From Acetobacterium malicum subsp. dehalogenans DSM 11527 (lineage in GTDB: Bacteria; Bacillota; Clostridia; Eubacteriales; Eubacteriaceae): 64,000 nucleotides of DNA. The stretch covers positions 1 to 64,000 of the forward strand of contig NZ_AXAC01000012.1 of the NCBI RefSeq assembly GCF_000472665.1. Reading direction: 5' to 3'. Made by a program: the position numbers and the translations under genes. Below are positions 9,037-18,214 of this stretch, one piece after another. Below the pieces are notes generated by a model. The model searched no databases. It had not been told where the DNA came from and was given only the letters and a program-made list of their open reading frames with translations. The stretch's first letter is position 1, and each line of letters starts with the position of its first letter.

Positions 9037-11184
9037 ATGAATCATGAAAAGAGTTTGCTGTCAACGATCCTGTTGACGGTTGTTTTACCTGTTGCTTTGA
9101 TTTTTTTTGCAACTGTTGGCTTTTCTTTGTATTTTTTAAACCAAAACATCGATCAGTTTTCAAATATTCAAAACAGCATGATCTTAATCTACGCCCTCGG
9201 ATTAGTTGTTATCGTTGGTGTGATTGTCCTTGGTTTAAAAAAGCCCTCTAAAAAGATTTCTCATCTTATCGATATTGCCAACCGCATCGGTGCTGGTGAT
9301 ATTGAACTTGTGCACGAAGCCGAACAGCCACGAGATCAGTTAGATCAATTAGATTATACCTTGATTGAAATCGCGGAGCGGATTAAAGCACAGGTAGATA
9401 TTGCTAATCGCATCGGTGCTGGTGACCTATCGGTAGCAATAAACCCAACCTCAACAAAAGATCTAATGGGAAATAGTTTACTGCACATCCAGAAATCAGT
9501 GCGAAATGTACTTGATTCTCTGATGACGCTACCAGAAAGCGTGACATCTGAATCTTATTTTGATAAGAGTCTGACTGAAAATTTGAGTGGCGCTTATAAA
9601 AATGCTCTCACTCAGGTCAATCTAACCATGGAAACGCTTTCGAATGAAAAGGATTTCTTTGTGGCGGTTCTTGATGCCATGCCATACCGTGTTACAGTCG
9701 TTAACATTGATTCTCAGATAACTTTTCTCAATAAAGCACTGGGTGATTTAATGAAAAAAACCGGAACTGCCGAACGACGAGAAGACATGTATGGCAGAGC
9801 TTGCTCCGATTGCAATTTGCAAATCTGTCAGACCGAAAATTGCGGCATCACGGCCTTCAAAAAAAGTGGCCGAATCGAGTATCCGTTTGAATTCAACGAC
9901 CGCTACTATCGTATGGATACAACCGCAATTCTAAATAAAGAAGGCACAACGATTGGCTATCTGGAAGTCTCTCACGATACTACACCAAACGAAAGTGTGG
10001 CCCATTTCACCAAAAAAGAAGTTCTCCGTTTAGAAGAAAACTTAGAACGCCTGTCAGTCGGAAATCTGGATTTTAATATGGATATTCAGAAACCAAATGA
10101 ATATACCCATGCTACTTATGAACAGTTTATGACCATCGAGAAGAACTTAATCTGCGTAAAGAATTCAATTAGTGATCTCATCGAAGATGCAACTCAGCTT
10201 ACCCGGGCAGCAATCAGAGGTGAGTTGGAGATCCGGGCTGACGAAACACGCCTTGCCGGTTCCTGGCAAAAACTGATTAAGGGCATGAATGGTATCCTGG
10301 AGAAAATTTCAAAACCTATCAATGAAGTCGCAGCTACGATGGATGAAATGTCCGAAGGAAATCTAAATGCTACCGTAATTGGCACCTATAAAGGAAGTTT
10401 TGACGCCTTAAAAACGTCGGTTAACACCATGGGAAGTCGATTTAAAACCGTCGTGACTGAAATTTCGGCCGTGACTGAAGAAATTGGCAACGGGAACTTA
10501 AGCATTAATGATATGAGAGTTTACCGAGGCGATTTCAATGCCATTTCCATTTCACTTAATACGATTATTAAAAAATTAAACTCGCTTCTGGGTGACATCA
10601 ACAATGCGGCTGACCAAGTTAATGCTGGCGCCGACCAAATATCTGACAGTAGCCAATCGCTAGCTCAAGGCTCCACCGAGCAAGCCAGCTCAATTCAGGA
10701 ATTAACCGCATCCATCACAGAAATCGCCGACCAGACAAAAAACAATGCTGTCAACGCAAACAAGGCGAGAGAACTGGCCTCGGAAGTTATGGAGAACGCC
10801 GATAAGGGCAATCATCAGATGACTGAAATGCAGCGCTCAATGGTCGACATTAACAAGTCTTCTGACGATATTTCAAAGATAATTAAAGTCATTGATGATA
10901 TTGCCTTCCAAACTAACATTCTCGCTCTAAATGCTGCGGTTGAAGCTGCCCGGGCCGGACAGCATGGCAAGGGCTTTGCCGTCGCCGCTGAAGAAGTCAG
11001 AACCTTGGCTGCCCGCAGTGCCGATGCCGCCAAAGAGACAACCGGACTGATCGAAGGTTCCATCAGCAAGGTTCAGGAAGGCACCAAAATTGCCGATGAA
11101 ACCGCTGCCGCACTGGATGAAATTGTCACCGGTATTAGCCAAGTTACCAGCCTGATTGGTAATATTGCCACCTCATCCAACTAA
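9037..11184 (+). CDS. Methyl-accepting chemotaxis protein, truncated by an in-frame stop
   Basis: Chemoreceptor of 715 residues. Two transmembrane helices (about 10-32 and 47-68) are separated by only a short loop, so sensing is probably cytoplasmic. Two HAMP-like segments each contain [13 protein letters not shown] domain (about 205-315) carries four cysteines (256, 259, 264, 269). The signalling tip [19 protein letters not shown] is intact. Translation ends at TAA (11182-11184), yet the same frame continues for 53 sensible codons that match the end of the second receptor in this window (41138-43447), where the aligned codon is Glu. It is probably a recent nonsense mutation or a sequencing error. 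The signalling tip precedes the stop, but part of the C-terminal helix, including residues that may pair in the bundle, is lost. Confidence 0.88.
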   Translation: MNHEKSLLSTILLTVVLPVALIFFATVGFSLYFLNQNIDQFSNIQNSMILIYALGLVVIVGVIVLGLKKPSKKISHLIDIANRIGAGDIELVHEAEQPRDQLDQLDYTLIEIAERIKAQVDIANRIGAGDLSVAINPTSTKDLMGNSLLHIQKSVRNVLDSLMTLPESVTSESYFDKSLTENLSGAYKNALTQVNLTMETLSNEKDFFVAVLDAMPYRVTVVNIDSQITFLNKALGDLMKKTGTAERREDMYGRACSDCNLQICQTENCGITAFKKSGRIEYPFEFNDRYYRMDTTAILNKEGTTIGYLEVSHDTTPNESVAHFTKKEVLRLEENLERLSVGNLDFNMDIQKPNEYTHATYEQFMTIEKNLICVKNSISDLIEDATQLTRAAIRGELEIRADETRLAGSWQKLIKGMNGILEKISKPINEVAATMDEMSEGNLNATVIGTYKGSFDALKTSVNTMGSRFKTVVTEISAVTEEIGNGNLSINDMRVYRGDFNAISISLNTIIKKLNSLLGDINNAADQVNAGADQISDSSQSLAQGSTEQASSIQELTASITEIADQTKNNAVNANKARELASEVMENADKGNHQMTEMQRSMVDINKSSDDISKIIKVIDDIAFQTNILALNAAVEAARAGQHGKGFAVAAEEVRTLAARSADAAKETTGLIEGSISKVQEGTKIADETAAALDEIVTGISQVTSLIGNIATSSN

Positions 11185-11346
11185 CAAGCCACCGGAATTG
11201 CCCAGATCAACATGGGTGTCGAACAAGTTGCCCAGGTTGTTCAGCAAAATTCGGCCACTGCCGAACAAAGTGCGGCCGCCAGTGAAGAATTATCTGGCCA
11301 ATCAGTTTTATTAAAACAACTGATTGAACAGTTTCAGCTACGCTAA
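11185..11346 (+). pseudogene. In-frame severed C-terminus of the chemoreceptor
   Basis: Fifty-three codons directly after the TAA read QATGIAQINMGVEQVAQVVQ and so on to FQLR, then a normal stop at 11344-11346. The segment aligns residue for residue with the tail of the other chemoreceptor in this window. It has no start signal of its own. Confidence 0.88.
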
Positions 11347-11489
11347 TCCACGGTAATTTGTCGATATTCAGCAGTGCCTTAAACCGCAATAAATAAGTAT
11401 AAAAAAAGAAATACCATGATATAATGTTTAACAATATTATTCAATCAACTACGGGATAATAAAATGTTTGAACAATTTGGTGGATTCTA

Positions 11490-12230
11490 ATGAAATATTA
11501 CAAGTGTGATAAACATAAAATTGAATTTGCTTTTTTAGATAATTCCTGCCTTTCTTTTGATAACCATAATCACATTTCAATTTACGCGGTCGGTTTAATC
11601 CTTGCTGGTAGCGTTGTTTTGAAGAAAAAAAACGTCAAGTATGCACTCACCCGCGATGATTTGTTCATTATCCCGCCCTATATGGTTCATTCACTCGTCC
11701 CCTGTTCTGATCAATATTCAATTGTAACCTTATGTATCGGAACTGAATTTTTGGCCACTAACACTTTACAAGATGGCAACGCTCTTTTCAGCGGTCTTGC
11801 TGACCGCTTGATTTGCGATGGTGTTCTCGATCATCTCCATGTTGACGCTTTTTCAGCTGCGCTGGAACTGGTGTATGGTATGTATCGCCAACCTGATTAT
11901 GACTACTCCGGAATCATTTCCGAAACGAAAGATTTTATTGAAGCCCAGCCCGAAGACACGATAACCCTGGATGCCTTGTCTCAAAAGATATTTGTCAGCA
12001 AGTACTATCTGATCCGTGAATTTAAAAAAATTATTGGTCTATCACCCCATCGTTTTCAGATCCAGAATCGGATCAGAAAAGCCCAGCGACTTCTCCAAAA
12101 CGGATCAACAGTTACCCAAACCGCATTGGCAATGGGATTCTATGATCAGAGCCATTTTATAAAATATTTCAAAAAAATAGTGGGCATCACACCGACAGAA
12201 TATATATATTCATTAGAAGTTCTGGATTAA
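11490..12230 (+). CDS. AraC-family regulator with cupin sensor domain
   Basis: A 246-residue regulator. The N-terminal 130 residues form an AraC-type cupin (ISIYAVGLILAGSVVLKKK ... FIIPPYMVHSLVP), and two helix-turn-helix units fill about 145-245, with LDALSQKIFVSKYYLIREFK and the signature MGFYDQSHFIKYFKKIVGITPTEY. It has a normal length for the family. The gene for a small free-standing cupin follows 104 bases downstream on the same strand and is the obvious candidate target. The ligand is unknown. Confidence 0.9.
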   Translation: MKYYKCDKHKIEFAFLDNSCLSFDNHNHISIYAVGLILAGSVVLKKKNVKYALTRDDLFIIPPYMVHSLVPCSDQYSIVTLCIGTEFLATNTLQDGNALFSGLADRLICDGVLDHLHVDAFSAALELVYGMYRQPDYDYSGIISETKDFIEAQPEDTITLDALSQKIFVSKYYLIREFKKIIGLSPHRFQIQNRIRKAQRLLQNGSTVTQTALAMGFYDQSHFIKYFKKIVGITPTEYIYSLEVLD

Positions 12231-12334
12231 TGGGCAATTTTTTACAATCATCCAGGAGCTGACTTTGATATATTCATTTTAGCAAGCACTTACTCATTAA
12301 TAGGTGCATTCTAAAATAAGGCGAGGTATTTCAA

Positions 12335-12727
12335 ATGAACCAATCAGAAACTTTCTTAACCTTTAACAACGGCGTATTGGCGGTTCCAAATTACACAAAA
12401 GAATTCAGTGATATTCCGTGGACACAGCATCCCGCATTTGAAGGTGTGGAATTAAAACACATTGTCACCGCCCAGGATACGGATGGCCAGTTTAGTTATC
12501 ATCTTGTGAAAATTGCAGCAAATAAAAGCATCCTGAATCATATTCACGATAAACAATTAGAGACCCATGAAGTGATTGGCGGTTCCGGAACCTGTGTTAA
12601 TGCGGGACAAACCATCCCCTATCTGCCGGGTACCCTCTCCATTATGCCTGCCGGCATCGAACACGAAGTAGTTGCTGGTGATGATGGCCTTTATTTATTC
12701 GCAAAATTCTTTCCCGCATTATCCTAA
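12335..12727 (+). CDS. Small cupin-domain protein
   Basis: A 130-residue single-domain cupin. Metal-binding residues of the first cupin motif are visible as HIHDKQLETHEV, and those of the second around PAGIEHEV. Such proteins include isomerases, dioxygenases and sugar or metabolite binders, and the function here is open. It lies just downstream of the AraC regulator, with its own ribosome site (GGCGAGG), and ends before a strong terminator. Confidence 0.82.
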   Translation: MNQSETFLTFNNGVLAVPNYTKEFSDIPWTQHPAFEGVELKHIVTAQDTDGQFSYHLVKIAANKSILNHIHDKQLETHEVIGGSGTCVNAGQTIPYLPGTLSIMPAGIEHEVVAGDDGLYLFAKFFPALS

Positions 12728-12799
12728 CCTGTTCTTGCTATTAGCTGATTTATTTTTCAGTTTTCAGAAAAGATATCGCACCAATTGCTTTGCACTCTA

Positions 12800-12838
12800 A
12801 AAAATGCCCCTGCAGATTCATGCGCTGGGGGCATTTTT
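12800..12838. terminator. Bidirectional terminator between convergent genes
   Basis: AAAAATGCCCC (12800-12810) pairs with GGGGCATTTTT (12828-12838) across a 17-base loop. T-runs flank it on both strands, so it can end both the cupin gene (+) and the DUF3786 gene (-). Confidence 0.85.
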
Positions 12839-12935
12839 CACATTCATTCATAAGTTTTCCGTCGTTTACTTGAAAAGTCAAATCGGCTATTTATTTTTCT
12901 CACCGGTTTTTTTTATTTATTTCCTTTTTTATCCA

Positions 12936-13565
12936 TTATACAAGCCGTTTTAACCCAGCCGCATCACAAAGACGATTTACCAGATCGCTACCCATCCCGA
13001 TGACGGTTTCCTCATGGGTAAAATCGGTGATTTTTTCGTCAAACAGGATGGTTGCCTGGGCGGGCAGTTCATCGTCGCCATCCCAAAATAAAAACCGGAT
13101 TGGCACGCAGACAAACGCCATGGCCTGAAAGCCGGCGTCTGAATTTGGTAACCGTTCAAACCCCAGGTTTTCTGCAGCCGCAATCAATTGCTGGGTTTTG
13201 CCTTCAAATGTTTTGGCAAAAGGAGTCAGCGTTGACTTTTTAAATGCCGGGCTAAACGGCGCTGCGCCCCGGAGTTCGTGGAGGGGAATGAAATTGCCGG
13301 AATTTTTCGGTTCTTCTTTTGAAAAATAAAATAAGTGGTAAATGGCCGATTGGGTATAAAAATCCAACGCTTCTTCCGGTTTATCAACGCGGCTAATGCT
13401 AGCATCGGTACGGTTAATTTCGTAGTCCACCCCAAAGTAAGTGATTGGTAGATTATTCTGATTGTACCCAGGCAGCCCCAGGGCCGCATAACGTTCTTCA
13501 TAATCAAACTCCAGCGCCTTTAGTCGCCAATATTCACATACTTTTTTGTAATTATCTAGTTCCAT
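12936..13565 (-). CDS. DUF3786-type protein
   Basis: A 209-residue soluble protein resembling the DUF3786 family of anaerobic bacteria and archaea (segments LDFYTQSAIYHLFYFS, LHELRGAAPFSPAF and ILFDEKITDF are typical as I remember the family). There are no membrane helices and no cysteine cluster. The function of the family is not established. It stands alone between terminators, and its ribosome site is weak. Confidence 0.7.
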   Translation of the reverse strand: MELDNYKKVCEYWRLKALEFDYEERYAALGLPGYNQNNLPITYFGVDYEINRTDASISRVDKPEEALDFYTQSAIYHLFYFSKEEPKNSGNFIPLHELRGAAPFSPAFKKSTLTPFAKTFEGKTQQLIAAAENLGFERLPNSDAGFQAMAFVCVPIRFLFWDGDDELPAQATILFDEKITDFTHEETVIGMGSDLVNRLCDAAGLKRLV

Positions 13566-13737
13566 ATCATGCTCGCTTTCTTATCTTTCTCTTAGCAAAT
13601 AGATGAACTGACATTCACCTACTAAATATCTTCATTATATAAACGTATTAACAATTATATTAGTTTTTTATTTCTCTTTTGTCAATAACAATGACCATAG
13701 CCGCCTCAATCTAAAACAATACAAAATTGAAAGCCGC

Positions 13738-13776
13738 AAAAAAACAGCCGACTGATATAAAGTCCGCTGTTTTTTC
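13738..13776 (-). terminator. Terminator of the glutamate dehydrogenase gene
   Basis: CAGCcGACT and AGTCcGCTG form a nine-base-pair-scale stem with one mismatch (13745-13769). It is flanked by A-runs and T-runs, so it would work on either strand. It is about 100 bases past the gdhA stop. Confidence 0.75.
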
Positions 13777-13879
13777 TTTGGGTGAGGTGGATGTTATTAC
13801 CTTAATAATTTAGTCCATGAACCTTGAAATAAGGTTGAAAAAGAAAGCTGTCTTTTAAAACTTGATCAAATAGCAGCGA

Positions 13880-15139
13880 TCAGGGGAAAATTCCTTTGAT
13901 TTCTTCGGCGTAGATCAATCGTTTTAAGGCAATGATATAGGCGGCCATCCGCAAGGAACATTGGGATTGCTGACTTTCTTCGAGGATCTCGATAAAAGCA
14001 GCTGACATGATCTTTTCCAGCGTTTTATTAACCTGATCCCGATTCCAGGTTAAAATCTGAATATTCTGAACCCACTCAAAATATGAGACGATGACACCAC
14101 CGCTGTTGGCAAAGATATCCGGTACCAATATGATGCCCCGTTCTTCTAATAGCGCATCGGCTTCCACGCTGGTTGGTCCGTTGGCGCCTTCAATAATATA
14201 GGAGCATTGCAGTTTTTCAGCATTTTCAGCATTGATCTGATTCTCCAGTGCCGCCGGGATCAGCACATCACATTTGCAGGTCAGTACTTCTTCATGAGAA
14301 ATATGGCTGACCCCCTCTTTCTGATAATCTTTTAACTGCTTGCCTTTAATCTCCAGGAATTCCGATATTTCATCGGCATCGAGGCCGTTTTCACAGTAGA
14401 TGCCCCCGGAAACATCGCTTAAGGCGACTATTTTACTACCGCGGTGTCCGAGGATCCGGGCCGCATTGCCGCCAACATTACCCATCCCCGAAATCGCCAC
14501 GGTAACATCCTCAAGCTTCTTGCCATCCCGTTCCAGAATCAGTTTGGTACTGATGGCCACGCCCCGGCCGGTGGCCGAATTCCGTCCTTTCGAGCCGCCC
14601 AGCTCCAATGGTTTGCCGGTGACCACGCCGGGACAGGGCTTGCCTTTTAACATACTGTAGGTATCCAGAATCCAGGCCATTGTTTGGGAGTTGGTGTTGA
14701 CGTCGGGGGCCGGGATGTCGGTATCGGCACCGATCAGCGGTTCGATGGCAAAGGCGTAGCGCCTCGTCAATTTGCGCAGTTCCCGTTGGGACAGGTTATT
14801 GGGATCGACCCGCACCCCACCTTTGGCGCCGCCGTAGGGAATATTGACCACCGCACATTTTAGCGACATCCAGGTTGCCAGGGCCTTTACTTCATTGAGG
14901 TTACAATCCTGATGAAAGCGGATCCCACCTTTAAAAGGTCCCCGGATATTGGAGTGCTGCACCCGATACCCTTCAAACACCTGCACCGTTCCATCATCCA
15001 TTTCTACCGGCAAATATACCTTTGTTTCCCGCTGAGGATTTTTAATAATATCAAACATATATTTATTCATCCCACCAATTTCCATTGCCTCTGTCATTAC
15101 ATCGACCACGTTCAAATATGGATCATAACATTCTCTCAT
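13880..15139 (-). CDS. gdhA: Glutamate dehydrogenase
   Basis: Hexameric-type dehydrogenase of 419 residues that interconverts glutamate and 2-oxoglutarate plus ammonia. The glutamate-binding/catalytic motif PYGGAKGGVRVDP is at about 101-113 (catalytic Lys near 106), with upstream GPFKGGIRFH, and the nucleotide-binding loop GMGNVGG is near 220. Length and motifs fit the clostridial NAD-preferring branch; cofactor choice is inferred only. The start has AGGAGA upstream. The divergent Lrp-type gene 250 bases away may control it. Confidence 0.95.
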   Translation of the reverse strand: MRECYDPYLNVVDVMTEAMEIGGMNKYMFDIIKNPQRETKVYLPVEMDDGTVQVFEGYRVQHSNIRGPFKGGIRFHQDCNLNEVKALATWMSLKCAVVNIPYGGAKGGVRVDPNNLSQRELRKLTRRYAFAIEPLIGADTDIPAPDVNTNSQTMAWILDTYSMLKGKPCPGVVTGKPLELGGSKGRNSATGRGVAISTKLILERDGKKLEDVTVAISGMGNVGGNAARILGHRGSKIVALSDVSGGIYCENGLDADEISEFLEIKGKQLKDYQKEGVSHISHEEVLTCKCDVLIPAALENQINAENAEKLQCSYIIEGANGPTSVEADALLEERGIILVPDIFANSGGVIVSYFEWVQNIQILTWNRDQVNKTLEKIMSAAFIEILEESQQSQCSLRMAAYIIALKRLIYAEEIKGIFP

Positions 15140-15390
15140 ACAAATATCTCCTGTTTATGAATTGTTGCGGCACATCAACTGAAAACAATCATAAACTTAA
15201 AGCCTTTACATTGTCAATCACGCAATGTAAATCGATGATACCTAATTATTTTAAGTATATCCACCTAATTCAAAAAGTTTTTTCGCTTTTGAACTTAATT
15301 TAATTATGCTACAATATTGTAACGAATATCTACTCTTTTGCATTAATAATTGTTTTCATTTATTTTCAAAGATATCAGGAGATTAAAACT
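15140..15390. promoter_or_regulatory. Divergent promoter region, gdhA and Lrp-type gene
   Basis: A 251-base AT-rich spacer. On the plus strand TACAAT (15310-15315) is a good -10 box with weaker TTTTGA 17 bases upstream. It probably holds the binding site of the Lrp-type protein, but I cannot define one. Confidence 0.4.
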
Positions 15391-15846
15391 ATGAAAAACA
15401 AGTTACTGGATGCCATCGATCTGCAGATATTAAATCTGCTGCAGAAAAACGGCCGGATCTCAATTAAGGAACTGGCCGCCCAGGTCTATCTTTCCTCCCC
15501 GGCAGTTTCTTCCCGGATTGAACAGTTGGAAAAAAACGACTATATTTGTGGTTACCAGGCAGTGGTAAACCCCATCAAAATGGGTTATCATATTAAAGCT
15601 TTTGTGAATCTCGAAGTGGAGCCGGTCTGCAAAAAAGAATTTTATCCCTACATTCAGACCTGCAACAACGTGATTGAATGCAATTGTGTCACCGGTGATT
15701 ATTCGATGCTGCTGGAAGTTCTTTTCCCCAGCACCAGCGAATTGGATAGCTTCATCGGCGAACTGCAACGATTCGGCCGGACCAAAACACTGATTGTCTT
15801 TTCGACTTCGGTAGAACACCGGGGCATTGAATTTTCGCTGGAGTGA
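15391..15846 (+). CDS. Lrp/AsnC-family regulator
   Basis: A 151-residue feast/famine regulator. The N-terminal helix-turn-helix is at about 5-55 (LDAIDLQILNLLQKNGRISI ... SSPAVSSRIEQLEK) and a RAM ligand-binding domain follows, about 65-145, with the typical VTGDYSMLLEV. Proteins of this kind respond to amino acids. Divergence from gdhA suggests it tunes glutamate/ammonia metabolism, though leuA downstream on the other strand is another candidate target. Confidence 0.92.
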   Translation: MKNKLLDAIDLQILNLLQKNGRISIKELAAQVYLSSPAVSSRIEQLEKNDYICGYQAVVNPIKMGYHIKAFVNLEVEPVCKKEFYPYIQTCNNVIECNCVTGDYSMLLEVLFPSTSELDSFIGELQRFGRTKTLIVFSTSVEHRGIEFSLE

Positions 15847-15877
15847 GCACTTAGCGAGCTTTAGGCCGCATTACCTC

Positions 15878-15924
15878 GTCTTCTTACATACCCCGTGACT
15901 CTTTAAAAGGGGTTGTAAGAAGAC
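15878..15924 (+). terminator. Hairpin terminator after the Lrp-type gene
   Basis: GTCTTCTTACA (15878-15888) pairs with TGTAAGAAGAC (15914-15924), with an inner CCCC/GGGG stem. Only a short T-run follows on the plus strand, so termination is likely but not certain. Confidence 0.65.
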
Positions 15925-15947
15925 TTTTGGGGTTCATTCTACCGAAC

Positions 15948-17468
15948 TTATTTAAGCAGCATCTTATTGACCGCATTAATCAGCGCCAGAGCACTGGCCC
16001 GCATCACATCCTGTTCAATGGCTTTTCCCGAGAATAATTGGTCATCACAGCGAATCTGGGCCGTGACCTTACCCAAACTCCCCTTGCCCCGGCTTAAGCT
16101 GTTGATCCGATAATCGATGAGTTCAACCGGCGCCCCAACGGCTTCCATAATGGCTCCATAAAGGGCATCGATGACACCGGCGCCACTCTGACTCATTTCC
16201 ACAGCTTTGTCACCGCGGGCCAGCTTTACTGTCGCCGAGGGCAAGCCGTCGCTCACCTTCAGCTGATAATCGACCAGCTGCCATAATTCCCGGCTATTAC
16301 CGCGGCTGGGGACGCCACTGTTTTTCAGCAGGGTCAGCACATCATTATCGTAGATTTCTTTTTTGGCATCGGCCATGGTCAAAAACTGCTGGTAGATTTC
16401 TGCCACCGATTCCGCGGGGATATCAAAGCCCAGGCGCTGAGTAACGTGGATAAAAGCATGCCGACCGGATCTGGCGGTAAGGACAATTTCCATTGCCGGC
16501 GCTCCGATGGTTTGCGGATCCATAATTTCATAGACATCTTTGGATTTAAGCAACCCATCCTGATGGATTCCCGAGGAATGAGCAAAGGCATTTTCTCCGG
16601 TGATGGCCTTGTTCACCTGAAGATCCAGCCCCATGGTGGCGCTGACCATCCGCGAGGTTTCATAGATTTTCCGGGTATCCACCGTGGTATGTCCGCCATA
16701 ATAAGCTTCGTGCAGTTGAATCCCCATGACTACTTCTTCCAGTGAGGTATTCCCAGCTCGCTCTCCGATCCCGTTGATGGTGCACTCCACCTTATCCGCC
16801 CCGTTTTTAACGGCTGCCAGGGTATTGGCGGTGGCCAGACCGGTGTCATTATGACAGTGAACACTGAGCATCACCTGGGGGTCCAGATTTTTTAGCCGGT
16901 CATTGATGCGGTAGATCAGCTTGCCAAATTCTTCGGGAATGGCAAACCCCACTGTGTCCGGCACATTAATGATGGTGGCCCCCGCCTTGACCACCGCTTC
17001 AATGGTTTGCCAGAGATACTCAAACTCTGAGCGACTGGCATCTTCCAGCGAATACTGAACCTGGGGCAGCAGGCTGCGGGCATATTTAACTGCGCCGACC
17101 CCCATTTGAATAACCTGCTCCGGTGTTTTTCTGAATTTCTTGGCGACGTGCACATCCGATGAGCCCAGGACAATATGAATCAACGGATTCTCAGCCGCCC
17201 GGATGCTCTCATAAATGCAGTCAATATCCGCTTGGACCGCCCGACCCAGGGCGGCGATCCAGACATCTTTCCCGATTTTCCGACTGATCGCCCGAACCGC
17301 CTCAAAATCGCCTTGGGATGACGAAGGGAAGCCCACCTCCATCATATCGACCTTCATTTCGGCAATCTGCTCAGCGACCTCCAACTTCTCAGCCAGATTC
17401 AATTTGGCGCCCGGTACCTGTTCCCCATCCCTTAAGGTGGTGTCAAAAACATAAATTTTTCGTGACAT
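15948..17468 (-). CDS. leuA: 2-isopropylmalate synthase
   Basis: First committed enzyme of leucine synthesis: acetyl-CoA plus 2-oxoisovalerate gives 2-isopropylmalate. The HMGL-like TIM barrel starts with DTTLRDGEQVPG and carries the metal motif HCHND near 205 and the signature NGIGERAGN. The C-terminal 150 residues form the regulatory LeuA dimer domain (ending in DYRINSLSRGKGSLGKVTAQ and onward), so leucine feedback is expected. Full length at 506 residues. It is preceded by a leucine T-box leader. No leuB, leuC or leuD lies next to it in this window. Confidence 0.96.
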   Translation of the reverse strand: MSRKIYVFDTTLRDGEQVPGAKLNLAEKLEVAEQIAEMKVDMMEVGFPSSSQGDFEAVRAISRKIGKDVWIAALGRAVQADIDCIYESIRAAENPLIHIVLGSSDVHVAKKFRKTPEQVIQMGVGAVKYARSLLPQVQYSLEDASRSEFEYLWQTIEAVVKAGATIINVPDTVGFAIPEEFGKLIYRINDRLKNLDPQVMLSVHCHNDTGLATANTLAAVKNGADKVECTINGIGERAGNTSLEEVVMGIQLHEAYYGGHTTVDTRKIYETSRMVSATMGLDLQVNKAITGENAFAHSSGIHQDGLLKSKDVYEIMDPQTIGAPAMEIVLTARSGRHAFIHVTQRLGFDIPAESVAEIYQQFLTMADAKKEIYDNDVLTLLKNSGVPSRGNSRELWQLVDYQLKVSDGLPSATVKLARGDKAVEMSQSGAGVIDALYGAIMEAVGAPVELIDYRINSLSRGKGSLGKVTAQIRCDDQLFSGKAIEQDVMRASALALINAVNKMLLK

Positions 17469-17492
17469 ACTCTTTCTCCTTTTATTAATTTA

Positions 17493-17898
17493 GTAGTTGA
17501 TGCAAAAAGCTCCCTTATCATCTCAATCAGAGACGAAAAGGGAGCTTTCCGCGGTACCACTCTTATTCATACAGAGATCTGTATGCACTTTATCGATACC
17601 CTTTACTACCCTGAAGATTTTTGTATAAAAAAACGCCTGTCTCAAACGAGACAGACGAAAAATCTGCTATACCACTCTATTTTATACGTGTCTTCAATAC
17701 GGGTTTAATAAAACCGATATCCATCCCCTATAACGGTAGGCTTCCGTCTTAACCTAGTTTTGCTGACTTCATCAGCATTATTTCAGCAAGCAACTCCGAG
17801 GTGAGTTCATCGTCTTCTGATTTCTGCTTCACACCACCCAGCAGATCTCTGAAAATCATCCAATAACTACTATTCCTCATCAACATCTTTTTGATATT
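17493..17898 (-). promoter_or_regulatory. Leucine T-box leader with two antiterminator/terminator modules
   Basis: This RNA leader senses uncharged tRNA. On the minus strand Stem I carries GGTGGTGTGA and then the likely specifier CTC (Leu) just before ACC. A canonical T-box GTGGTACCGC is at 17551-17560, followed by a terminator hairpin AAAGCTCCCTT/AAGGGAGCTTT (17506-17548) and a T-run. Upstream of that lies a second, T-box-like GTGGTATAGC (17667-17676), followed by its own terminator GTCTGTCTC/GAGACAGGC (17635-17656) with seven T. Only one Stem I is visible. Confidence 0.9.
17635..17656 (-). terminator. First (promoter-proximal) terminator within the T-box leader
   Basis: On the minus strand GTCTGTCTC and GAGACAGGC form a nine-pair stem with a four-base loop, followed by TTTTTTT. 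It lies between the two T-box-like motifs, so transcripts would meet it before the canonical antiterminator. Confidence 0.8.
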
Positions 17899-17904
17899 TT
17901 GTTT

Positions 17905-17933
17905 ATCATAAACGAATCAAACCCGTTTGTCAA
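17905..17933 (-). promoter_or_regulatory. leuA promoter
   Basis: Minus-strand TTGACA (17928-17933), 17-base spacer, TATGAT (17905-17910): a near-perfect sigma-A promoter just upstream of the T-box leader. Confidence 0.85.
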
Positions 17934-17940
17934 CCCTACA

Positions 17941-17975
17941 AAAAAAGAAAAAGCAGCCGTTTCATGAACAGCTGC
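17941..17975 (-). terminator. Terminator at the end of the glycine/serine operon
   Basis: GCAGCcGTT (17953-17961) pairs with AACaGCTGC (17967-17975). A T-rich run follows on the minus strand. It separates the sda genes from the leuA promoter. Confidence 0.75.
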
Positions 17976-17982
17976 CAAGATA

Positions 17983-18021
17983 GTGAAGTGAAAAAAGATG
18001 TCGAAACTTTTTCCACTTCAC
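17983..18021 (-). repeat. Strong hairpin in the 3' untranslated region after sdaAA
   Basis: GTGAAGTG (17983-17990) and CACTTCAC (18014-18021), extended inward by A/T pairs, form a long stem immediately before the terminator. It may protect the 3' end of the operon transcript. The roughly 190 bases between it and the sdaAA stop show no gene or other structure. Confidence 0.55.
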
Positions 18022-18214
18022 AAATTATAAATTGTTAAGCTTAACTTTCTCTGTAAACTTACAGTTACTTAAGCATATGTTAATGAAAGATGAAAACTAG
18101 TGTAATTAATTTCCCGGGATTCCCAAACTTTTTCACGACAAGCATAAGCCCGTCAATCTTTGATTATAAGCTAATTGCCCGCTTGTTTGCGACCCCTGAT
18201 TATCCGATCCTGCG

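Noticed and set aside
11182-11184. Stop codon in the chemoreceptor read as recoding (pyrrolysine or Sec)
   Set aside because: It is TAA, not TAG or TGA, and no hairpin follows. A nonsense mutation is simpler.
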